Part shown: positions 31,981 through 39,391 of the stretch, piece after piece
How positions within the stretch are numbered: the stretch's first letter is position 1
How the letters are laid out: each line of letters opens with the position of its first letter
From: a virus
Direction: 5' to 3' (one strand)
Length of the DNA stretch: 43,735 nt
Virus record (IMG/VR): IMGVR_UViG_3300035162_002268
Coordinates: 1 to 43,735 of that record
Translations under genes and position numbers: made by a program
Notes under the pieces: generated by a model
What the model saw: the letters and a program-made list of their open reading frames with translations, nothing else
The model's database searches: none
What the model was told of the DNA's origin: nothing

Positions 31981-33574
31981 ACCCTTCTGCGTTCTTACGC
32001 CTTTGTGTTTCGCGACTTTCCCTTTTTTGTTGTTCTTTTAGGGCGGCTTGCTTTCGTTGTTCCTCCGCCGCAAAATCAGTCGGCGCGAAGGCAGGTCGCC
32101 CGTCAAGAGTCTTCTGTCCTTGAACGAAGAGTTGTTTCTGCTCTTTCAACAACCGCATAGCGATGTCCATTGGTTCGCCTCGCTCAAATGGCTCACCCGT
32201 TTCCCTGTCAATGTTGGCGATAGGTTGCTTATCACCACCATAATCAATAAGTCCTTCTTCATGCATTTTATTCCAAAACCCCAATGCCTCGGCTGTCACC
32301 CCTGTTGGTTCGATGTGTTCAACATTCGGGTGAATACTACGAAGTTCAGTCTTAATATCGCGCAACGCTTGTCTTCCATGACCCTTGTATCTTGCATCAT
32401 TGTGCGTGGCAAAAAGCGGTATGGTGGCGTGTTTGCCTTTCGATTCAACTATTGCGCGCACCTTTTGGTCGGGGGAATGATAAAGAAAACGCCCGTTCGC
32501 TTCAACACCATCGCCCCCTGCGTTTGAAAAGTCGTATTCAAAGTTAGGGTTAGGGTCGTATTTAGGGGGCGCGGGTGTAGGAACTCCCGCAACCTGTTTC
32601 CCTGTGGCTGTATCATAAAGCGGTGCTTTGACCACGACCATCTTGAGCGTTGAGCCTACGGATGGATGAGAGCGCGCCCTGTTCGTGTGTGGGTCTTCGA
32701 CTACTATCTTACCTGTCTTGGTGTGACTCATATCTCCACCTCCTTTACCAGCCACCCCGCGCTTGCGACGCTCACCCTCTAACTCCCGTCTGTATTTCTT
32801 ACGCGCGGGGGAGGATTCGTATTCAGTTTCATATTTGCGCTTATGGGCTAAGGCTTTAGGTGACTTGGCTTCTTTGATAACCATTTTGTTCATGCCGGAA
32901 GTGAAATGATAAGCCCCGCAAATGCATGGATATACGCTAATACTCATACTCATCAATGATGCGTCTTGGTATGCTTCTTCTTCGCTACCGTATGCTTTCT
33001 TCGATGGTGTAGGGCAATTGTTATCCCCTTTCAGCATGTTCGTGATGTTTTCACTATTCATCTTGTCCCAAAAGCCTTGACTTGACGGTGTGATGCTGGT
33101 TGGTGTCATCTCAACAGGACCACCGTGGTGTGCTTCTAACTCACTTCTAAGTTGACTCAACCCCTCTCTCCCAACACCCGCCTCTTGCTCATCCTCTCGG
33201 ACTCCGTAATGGTCAACAGCGTATCTGTTATCACCGAGGTGTTTGATACCCGCGCGCACTTTTTTATCGGGTGATTCATAGAAATGAGTGAAGTTTTTAT
33301 TCTTGAATTCCGAGTGATACTTCTTGTCATTGAAAGGACCACCTTTCAATTCGGGATTGTTTAAGCGCGGGAATGAATAACCGACTTCTTGACCAACGGC
33401 ACTCTTTGGCTTCTTTGGCTTCTTTTGTTCTTGGCCCATGTTTGTTTGTCGCAATCTTGTAGGTTCGGGGTCTTGCCCTGTGCTACGAAGATACTCAAGC
33501 AGTTGGCGGTTTCTATCAACCCTGTCATAAAGTGGTGATTTCCGAACAAGAATCTTCCACCAAACATGTGACAT
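31946..33574 (-). CDS. Double acetyltransferase-like protein with central zinc finger
   Basis: 542 residues. Two similar halves are visible. Residues about 97-182 (FYESPDKKVRAGIKHL, GVGREGLSQLRSEL, SQGFWDKM) and 363-446 (FLYHSPDQKVRAIVES, GHGRQALRDIKTEL, ALGFWNKM) both follow the GNAT acetyltransferase pattern, including the acetyl-CoA loop (G-x-G-R) and the terminal FWxKM. Each is preceded by a KxPLYD motif (12-17 and 316-321). Between them lies a zinc finger (C187, C217, C219, H223; YPCICGAYHFTSG) of a type common in phages, and a very basic stretch. The start has GAGGTG upstream. A late virion-associated enzyme or structural relic is likely; acetylation is an inference. Confidence 0.6.
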   Translation of the reverse strand: MSHVWWKILVRKSPLYDRVDRNRQLLEYLRSTGQDPEPTRLRQTNMGQEQKKPKKPKSAVGQEVGYSFPRLNNPELKGGPFNDKKYHSEFKNKNFTHFYESPDKKVRAGIKHLGDNRYAVDHYGVREDEQEAGVGREGLSQLRSELEAHHGGPVEMTPTSITPSSQGFWDKMNSENITNMLKGDNNCPTPSKKAYGSEEEAYQDASLMSMSISVYPCICGAYHFTSGMNKMVIKEAKSPKALAHKRKYETEYESSPARKKYRRELEGERRKRGVAGKGGGDMSHTKTGKIVVEDPHTNRARSHPSVGSTLKMVVVKAPLYDTATGKQVAGVPTPAPPKYDPNPNFEYDFSNAGGDGVEANGRFLYHSPDQKVRAIVESKGKHATIPLFATHNDARYKGHGRQALRDIKTELRSIHPNVEHIEPTGVTAEALGFWNKMHEEGLIDYGGDKQPIANIDRETGEPFERGEPMDIAMRLLKEQKQLFVQGQKTLDGRPAFAPTDFAAEEQRKQAALKEQQKRESRETQRRKNAEGFTPLPIQQNPE

Positions 33575-33583
33575 GCGCGCACC

Positions 33584-35053
33584 TCACTCATCTTCGGGTC
33601 GGGGCATTCGTTGGATTGCAGGGTCGGGACCGAAGTGGCCTCCTTCGTGGCCGATGTCATGTTCGTTCTCCATATACTCGCTTGTGTCGCGCTTAGAGCG
33701 GTCGCGAGCAAAGTCGTGGTGTCCTTGCATACTTTCTGTCCCATCGGACCCACTATGCGCTAATTGTGCGAACTTTGGGTCTTTCAGCATTTCAGCAAAG
33801 CGCGAGGTGTTTTCATCATCTCGCATATCGGGTGCGATTATTTTATTTTTACCTCGTCCCTTGATGTTTTGATAATCCAACGAGTCTTCAAGAGCGCGTG
33901 CTTGTTGAGCATAGTTCATCACCGCGGGAGGAACAGTATTTCCTTCTGCATCAAGCATATCGGGATTGCCCTTCAACAAAGCCCACGCTGGGTCCATGAC
34001 ATTTATGCTGTCGGAAGATGTTTGGAAATCTCTTGTTAGCGTTCGTGTTGAACCAAGTTGTCGTGCATCCATTGAAGGGTCGTTGACTTCTCTCGCATTC
34101 GCTGTTTGACCTTTCGGAGTTTCAGCACCTATGCTTTGTGGGTCAAACCTCACATTCGGGTCTTCATCATCTTCGGGTGAACCTAAGCGTGTTCCCGGTG
34201 GAGCGTTCGGTTGAGTGAACTCCGTTGAAGGTGTGTTAGAAAAAGACTGGTCGCGTCTTGATGAGCCTTTATGGTGTCCTAATCCGCGTGGGCGCAAATG
34301 CATCATTGCCGCTTCTTCGGGGTTTGGTTTGTGACTGTATAAGCGCGTGTAAAAATCGAGTAATTCGTCTTCTTCATCGCTGTCCGGTGTAGGGTCGTAA
34401 TTGCCAGTAGTGTAGCGTGACTCTTCATCCTCTCCTTCTCCGTGGAACATATCTTCCGGCATCTCGCTGTATTCGATGGGTGCTTCGGGTGCTTCGGGTG
34501 CGCGCTTCTTACCGCGGTTCTTACGAGTGTTCGGACCTTCTCTTGATTTATTCTCTTTTTCGGGTGACAACGAGTTTAGTCTTTCTTGGAAGTCCATAGT
34601 CGGATTGACTGTCATTGAACGCTTGAACTCATTTAGACTGATTCCTTTTCGTTCAAGAAGTGCTTTCAGTTTCGGTTTAGCGTCACCGCTTTGTGTGAAT
34701 TGACCTTTGTTAGCGGCGTTGAGTTTCCGCGCTTCATCAATCATTTCGGGCATGTTGACTGAATCATCTCCCATAGCAGAATCAAGCCTCTTACCGTGTT
34801 TGCTTTCAACGATATGCTCAAGTAATCTTCTTTCGATATTTAAACTCTCCAACACTTTATCGAGATGTTCGGGGTTATCCCTCATCTTTTGTTTGAATGA
34901 GTGAATTCTTGCGCGGTTAGAAGCCCCATCACCACCACGCTGTCGAGTTGGACGCACTGCTTTCTTCATATCTTTCTTATCCTTCTTCTTGGGTTTGCCA
35001 CCCATTCCGATGATAAGAACCATTCCGCCTTTTCCTTTTCCTTTTGCCATCAT
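33584..35053 (-). CDS. Long charged late protein (489 aa)
   Basis: It starts MMAKGKGKGGMVLIIGMGG, a basic/Gly-rich head, followed by mostly hydrophilic, Asp/Glu/Arg-rich sequence with low predicted order. A block VMDPAWALLKGNPDMLD carries the AWxLLK motif shared with other late proteins. The start overlaps the stop of the zinc-ribbon gene. Probably a virion or assembly protein; no family is recognised. Confidence 0.6.
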   Translation of the reverse strand: MMAKGKGKGGMVLIIGMGGKPKKKDKKDMKKAVRPTRQRGGDGASNRARIHSFKQKMRDNPEHLDKVLESLNIERRLLEHIVESKHGKRLDSAMGDDSVNMPEMIDEARKLNAANKGQFTQSGDAKPKLKALLERKGISLNEFKRSMTVNPTMDFQERLNSLSPEKENKSREGPNTRKNRGKKRAPEAPEAPIEYSEMPEDMFHGEGEDEESRYTTGNYDPTPDSDEEDELLDFYTRLYSHKPNPEEAAMMHLRPRGLGHHKGSSRRDQSFSNTPSTEFTQPNAPPGTRLGSPEDDEDPNVRFDPQSIGAETPKGQTANAREVNDPSMDARQLGSTRTLTRDFQTSSDSINVMDPAWALLKGNPDMLDAEGNTVPPAVMNYAQQARALEDSLDYQNIKGRGKNKIIAPDMRDDENTSRFAEMLKDPKFAQLAHSGSDGTESMQGHHDFARDRSKRDTSEYMENEHDIGHEGGHFGPDPAIQRMPRPEDE

Positions 35054-35247
35054 TGTTCAACTCCGTGATGTTTGAATTTGGGTTTGTTTAATCGTGCCTC
35101 GCGCCAAAGCCTTTGACAATTAGGACACTCCCATACAAGCACACGCGAATCTCTATCATTAACATATCGGCCTTCGATTCGTTGCGCGATGACTGTTTTA
35201 CCACACGCAGGGCATTTTTGACTTAGACGCTCTCTTAATTTCCCCAT
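35050..35247 (-). CDS. Zinc-ribbon protein (65 aa)
   Basis: It has a Cys4 zinc ribbon: KCPACGKT and ECPNCQRLW separated by about 25 residues. AAGGTGA precedes ATG 35247. It lies in the tail-gene cluster with an ATGA overlap with the next gene. It could be a regulator of late genes or a structural cofactor. Confidence 0.7.
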   Translation of the reverse strand: MGKLRERLSQKCPACGKTVIAQRIEGRYVNDRDSRVLVWECPNCQRLWREARLNKPKFKHHGVEQ

Positions 35248-35258
35248 TCATTTCACCT

Positions 35259-37853
35259 TCAAGGTATTGGTCCACCTAACGCCACCAATTGCGCGGCTAT
35301 TCTTTGAATTGCTGTTTCCAAATCGGGAGGGGGGGCATGAACCCAATTAGGGGGGGCCGCTGGGTTGTATGGTTCAGCACCACCGAGTCCGGCTGGCACA
35401 GCGGCGGCGGCTAAAACACCTTGAGCCGCAGTAGCATAAGCCGCTGTGTTGAATGCTTTAACCTGCGCAAGATTGGTCACTTCACTATCCATGAGCGCAC
35501 CCGCGGCGGTAACATTTGCTGTATCTGTTACATCAGCATTGTCTTCAATGTTGAGAAGTGTGTGGACTTCTGCTTTGGTGATACCCGATGCAAACACAGG
35601 CGTTCCACTGTTATCTTCAATAGCAGGAGCAGTCCCACCACCACCACCACCGCTTGCCGCGATAGTTCCATCAGCCGCTATGGTGATATTCGTTCCCGCT
35701 GTTAATGCGGCGACAACATTGGCTGTGTCTGTTACATCCGCGCTCGCTTCAATCGCATTCAGTTTGCTGTGGTCTGCATCTGTGAACACATTGGAATCAG
35801 TCGCCGCTTCAACAGCCGCGCGGATTTCAGCATTGCTTTGGTCAGCGGTAGCCGAAGCCTCTATTCCATCGAGTTTAGTCCCATCAGTCGCTAAATCTCT
35901 CCCGTCAACTGTGCCACCCGCTAAGATATTACCTGTCACATCTAATGTTAGAGATACCGCGGCGTGACCCGTTATAGAAGTAATCCTGTTCGCTTCAACA
36001 CCATCGGCCCCTGCGTCTAAGGTTATGAGTTTTACATTGCCATTAGTGTCACCCGCGGCGTAAATCTCCATATTGTCACCCGCGTTATACACTTGCAACT
36101 TACCCGGCCCTGTGCTGTAACCAACTTGTATTGCATTACATTTGATGTTTGTAGGGACTATGAGTGATTTTCCTACGGCCATTGTCACATCACCCGCAAG
36201 AACAAGAGTAGCCTCACCCTCAACGGCGGCGATGGCGGCGGCATCGTTGTAGGCAGTAGCACCTGCGGCGATAGCATCCAACTTTGATTTGTCACCATTA
36301 GCGAATGCTCCTTCGGATGGAGGTTGTTGCGCGCTGTCAGCCTTTGCGCCTTGTGCGGCTGTTGCATAATCGGATGTGTCGAACGCTTTGACTTGAGCGA
36401 GGTTTGTGACTTCACTATCCATTAACGCACCTGCGGTGGTTACATTGGTTGCGTCTGTCACATCTGCGTTGTCTTCAATGTTGAGAAGTGTTTGGACTTC
36501 TGCTTTGGTGATACCTGTGGTGAACGCTGGTGTGCCACTGTTATCGTAAATTGCGGGTGCAGGTCCAGCCGCGATGATAGCCGATTGATAATCGCATCGC
36601 ACCCATACACTACCTTCGTAAATGAATGTAGCGCGGTGCGCAGGACCAACGGTTTCATTAGAACCACTCAAATCATCAAAGATGATATTACCTAACCCGT
36701 TGTTGCATACTTCGATAGTATGACCTTCGGGGAACTTGTAATTCGTTCCATCTTTCTCCGGTTGAAGAGTGATGTCAACACCCGCGTTTGGTGCAAGCAT
36801 GAAGAAGGAATCACCTTCTGCGGTGACGACCCATGTGCCATTTGTTGTTAGCGCGGTGCTTGTTGCGTCAACTCCCTTACCTTGCAGACGAACCGAATAG
36901 TGTCCTGTCTGTTGGTTGTTGCGCCCTGCGAAATAGAATGCGTCAGCGACATGTCCTGTTCCACGGTCTGCTCCGCGAGATGGTCCTTGACCATACCCTG
37001 CGTCACTCGACCCCGGTGGACTTTGAGCAAATGAACCGTAGCGCGGATGACTTACCCAATTGACATTGACAGTATCCGAAACAGCCAGTTCACCGTTGTC
37101 GTTGTGAACCGCATTAAGATGAGCGATAGTGTTGATACCTTGTGCATCACCATCTGCGATTTCAGCAACGGAAGCACCTGCTCCCGTCGAAACGCTTCCT
37201 GTTGATAAAGGCACTCGGTAATCCGCCGCGCTCTTAAGGAATATACGCTTGTCATTTACCTCAATGATGTTGAGATTGTTTGAGCCACCACCACTTGCAA
37301 TGTATTGAACTCTCACTTGAGCAAGCACAATAGCCTTTGCGTTGTCACCGTTTGATAGTGTTTTGTAATTGATGAGATATTGGTTGGACGCGGAGGGATA
37401 TACACCTGTTGTAGTATCAACCGGACTGCCGCCTTCGTAGTGGACTTTGTTGACTCCACCGCTTGGTGCAATATAGATTGTGTAAATTGCTTCTTCATTT
37501 GCTGAAAGAGATAGCGCGCCACTTCCGTGTGAGCCATCGTTGAGGTCGAGTGTGATTGAATCTCCTACACCAGTTCCGAACTCATACAGCGCACCATCAA
37601 GGACAGCAAAGCCACCACTTACGGTGAGTGTGCTTGCTGTCGCACGCACCATAGAGCCGGGTTGATTACCAGTGTTGGTATCATTACGCGTGGAGCCAAA
37701 GGCTCCGTCTTGGTATCGAATGATACCGTTGCCGTGAATACCTTGTAGCGCGTTCGTCAAAGTTGAAGGGGAGAGTGAATCCCCATCCCGTAGGCCATCT
37801 TCACCAAGCGTATTTTGCGCGGCTGTATGCCCTGCTATGTTATCAGTTGCCAT
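35259..37853 (-). CDS. Repeat-rich tail fibre protein
   Basis: 864 residues. The N-terminal 200 residues are strand-rich (SMVRATASTLTVSGGFAVLD) and likely attach to the baseplate. The C-terminal half has phage-fibre repeats, for example LLNIEDNADVTDATNV and KLDGIEASATADQSNAEI. A unit of about 75 residues (from AI-DNSGTP to KAF...YATAAQG) occurs twice, near 36346-36563 and 35413-35632. A Gly6 run precedes the second. Such repeats form trimeric fibre shafts for host recognition. ATG 37853 is preferred, AGGTGA being 5 bases upstream; ATG 37856 and GTG 37862 are in frame. Confidence 0.85.
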   Translation of the reverse strand: MATDNIAGHTAAQNTLGEDGLRDGDSLSPSTLTNALQGIHGNGIIRYQDGAFGSTRNDTNTGNQPGSMVRATASTLTVSGGFAVLDGALYEFGTGVGDSITLDLNDGSHGSGALSLSANEEAIYTIYIAPSGGVNKVHYEGGSPVDTTTGVYPSASNQYLINYKTLSNGDNAKAIVLAQVRVQYIASGGGSNNLNIIEVNDKRIFLKSAADYRVPLSTGSVSTGAGASVAEIADGDAQGINTIAHLNAVHNDNGELAVSDTVNVNWVSHPRYGSFAQSPPGSSDAGYGQGPSRGADRGTGHVADAFYFAGRNNQQTGHYSVRLQGKGVDATSTALTTNGTWVVTAEGDSFFMLAPNAGVDITLQPEKDGTNYKFPEGHTIEVCNNGLGNIIFDDLSGSNETVGPAHRATFIYEGSVWVRCDYQSAIIAAGPAPAIYDNSGTPAFTTGITKAEVQTLLNIEDNADVTDATNVTTAGALMDSEVTNLAQVKAFDTSDYATAAQGAKADSAQQPPSEGAFANGDKSKLDAIAAGATAYNDAAAIAAVEGEATLVLAGDVTMAVGKSLIVPTNIKCNAIQVGYSTGPGKLQVYNAGDNMEIYAAGDTNGNVKLITLDAGADGVEANRITSITGHAAVSLTLDVTGNILAGGTVDGRDLATDGTKLDGIEASATADQSNAEIRAAVEAATDSNVFTDADHSKLNAIEASADVTDTANVVAALTAGTNITIAADGTIAASGGGGGGTAPAIEDNSGTPVFASGITKAEVHTLLNIEDNADVTDTANVTAAGALMDSEVTNLAQVKAFNTAAYATAAQGVLAAAAVPAGLGGAEPYNPAAPPNWVHAPPPDLETAIQRIAAQLVALGGPIP
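35413..35632 (-). repeat. Tail-fibre duplicated segment, C-terminal copy
   Basis: About 73 codons, from AIEDNSGTPVFASGITKAEV to YATAAQG, similar to the copy at about 36346-36563 in both protein and DNA. Boundaries are approximate. Confidence 0.75.
36346..36563 (-). repeat. Tail-fibre duplicated segment, internal copy
   Basis: About 73 codons, from AIYDNSGTPAFTTGITKAEV to YATAAQG, partner of 35413-35632. Differences are mostly silent or conservative, as expected for an older duplication or repeated exchange. Confidence 0.75.
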
Positions 37854-38577
37854 CATCGTCACCTACTATTCTCAATCTATCAGCGTCAATCGGCTTTCGC
37901 GCTATGAAATGCGAGTAGCCTCCATGCATTGGTCTTTTCTGTCCGTGTTCTAATCCTCGCACTTTGACAACACCCGGTTTCTCATTCGGCTTAGATTTAG
38001 ATTGCTGTGCAAAACCGCGCGCTTCTGCTGGATTAGTTGTGAAGAAAAGAGCAGGACTTGGTGCTTGTGTATTATCTTCGTAGCGCACATTACCTTTTGG
38101 TTGCAGTCCACCTTCTAAGGCTTCATTCATGCGCGAAGTTCCGTGATACCAGTCAACATCGTGATGCTCTTTCAACAAAGTCCAAGCCTTCTGCATTGGA
38201 TTGCCCCGCTGAAAAATCTCCGCCGCAGGGTTGACCATTTTTCTTCCCGCACCCGCCATTGGTGTTCCGCCAAACGAAGGTAAGTATTGACCTTCGTAAA
38301 TGGGTATCTCAACATCAGTTTGCATCTGTCTTCCGCGCGGAGTATCATTCATAATTTCTCTTGCATCAGCGCGAGGGTCTATGTCGCCAACCCCTGCTTT
38401 ACCCTTTTTACCCTGTAAATGGCCGACCGTTCTATGCGCATATCGTCCTTCTTCAATATCATTGACGCTGATGTTTTTTGGGTCGTGGGGGTGATACCTT
38501 AATTCGTGTGCTAAACCTGTGTTATCACACCATTTACAACCACCGCCTTGACATTCTTCGCATAATTCATTCATCAT
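37843..38577 (-). CDS. ADP-ribosyltransferase-like late protein with Cys-rich N-terminus
   Basis: 244 residues. The N-terminus CEECQGGGCKWCDNTG resembles half of a DnaJ-type zinc finger. A linker carries KMVNPAAEI and NPMQKAWTLLKEH (126-138), the AWxLLK motif. Residues about 143-238 read WYHGTSRMNEALEGGLQP, then PALFFTTNPAEARGFAQ, a GVVKVRGLE strand and a final IDADRLRIV, the ordered signature of ART-fold enzymes (His145, Tyr/Phe-rich second strand). In phages such ARTs can enter the cell with the DNA (T4 Alt is an example) or sit in structural proteins. Target and activity are unknown. Confidence 0.55.
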   Translation of the reverse strand: MMNELCEECQGGGCKWCDNTGLAHELRYHPHDPKNISVNDIEEGRYAHRTVGHLQGKKGKAGVGDIDPRADAREIMNDTPRGRQMQTDVEIPIYEGQYLPSFGGTPMAGAGRKMVNPAAEIFQRGNPMQKAWTLLKEHHDVDWYHGTSRMNEALEGGLQPKGNVRYEDNTQAPSPALFFTTNPAEARGFAQQSKSKPNEKPGVVKVRGLEHGQKRPMHGGYSHFIARKPIDADRLRIVGDDDGN

Positions 38578-38921
38578 GATACCTCCAATATGAATGAGAA
38601 GCGCACTTCGTTTTGTGCGCTTTTAGTGAGAGAATGAATATCCGCGCGATACACAGGAATGAACTCACCTGTGGTTGCGTCTTTGTATTGGAGATAGACT
38701 TCTTGAATAGGGCTTGCGAATACATGTGATGCGTTTAACACGCCCTCAACAAGTATGCTGGTATCGTCAATGATTTGCACACGCGGAACGACGCGTGCCA
38801 TCGTGCGCGCACCACCGTCTTCGGAGGTTGCAACTGTTCCGTCGCTTCCTACATGCAACTCGTTGACAAGCGTAGCGAGGTGTTCAACCAAGCGTCTTTT
38901 GATAGCGTTGAGCATTGGCAT
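38574..38921 (-). CDS. Small tail-associated protein (115 aa)
   Basis: An N-terminal helix (MPMLNAIKRRLVEHLATLV) is followed by a beta-rich segment (IDDTSILVEGVLNASHVF, QEVYLQYKD, FIPVYRADI) typical of small phage baseplate or fibre-connector proteins. It lies between the hub-like gene and the fibre gene. Function is inferred from context. Confidence 0.6.
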   Translation of the reverse strand: MPMLNAIKRRLVEHLATLVNELHVGSDGTVATSEDGGARTMARVVPRVQIIDDTSILVEGVLNASHVFASPIQEVYLQYKDATTGEFIPVYRADIHSLTKSAQNEVRFSFILEVS

Positions 38922-39391
38922 TATTGACCACTCTTCCTCCGACGCAATCCTGTTCCCGTAAAACCAGCATCACGCCTTCTTACTCTCGCCCCTTTTGCTT
39001 CTATCTTGCGCGCGTTTCTTTCCCTGTCAGTCAACGGCGGAAGATGGCGGTCTTCGCTTGGGTGTCTAATCTTGCTAACGAAGCGTGGGTTTTTGTATTT
39101 CAAATCAAAAGAATCGTTTTTGATACTCGCTCTTTGTTCGGGTGTCACCATCCGACGAGCCGTTTCCATTATTCCATCAAAATACCCTCGCCCTCCTTGT
39201 TGTTGCGCTAAAAACTCTAACCTTTGCCGGTTTGCATTCTCGGCCATTACCTGTCTGTTCGCCGCACCAAGAGCCGCAGGGTGAATTGCAGAATCTCTTG
39301 TCGAATATCCACCATTCGACGGACTGAAACTTTGAACGCGCGCATTGGGATTACCTTTAAGCAAAGTCCATGCCTTATCAAACGCGTTCAT
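38921..39391 (-). CDS. Basic late protein starting with AWxLLK motif (156 aa)
   Basis: It starts MNAFDKAWTLLKGNPNARVQ, so the motif shared by several late proteins is at the extreme N-terminus here. The rest is hydrophilic and Arg-rich, ending FTGTGLRRRKSGQ. The start overlaps the previous stop by one base (TAATG). It may be an internal, DNA-associated or scaffold-type protein. No family is recognised. Confidence 0.6.
   Translation of the reverse strand: MNAFDKAWTLLKGNPNARVQSFSPSNGGYSTRDSAIHPAALGAANRQVMAENANRQRLEFLAQQQGGRGYFDGIMETARRMVTPEQRASIKNDSFDLKYKNPRFVSKIRHPSEDRHLPPLTDRERNARKIEAKGARVRRRDAGFTGTGLRRRKSGQ

Noticed and set aside
35446-35967. Open frame of 173 codons on the + strand opposite the fibre gene
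   Set aside because: It is low-complexity Ala/Ser/Val sequence created by the Ala-rich repeats of the fibre on the other strand.
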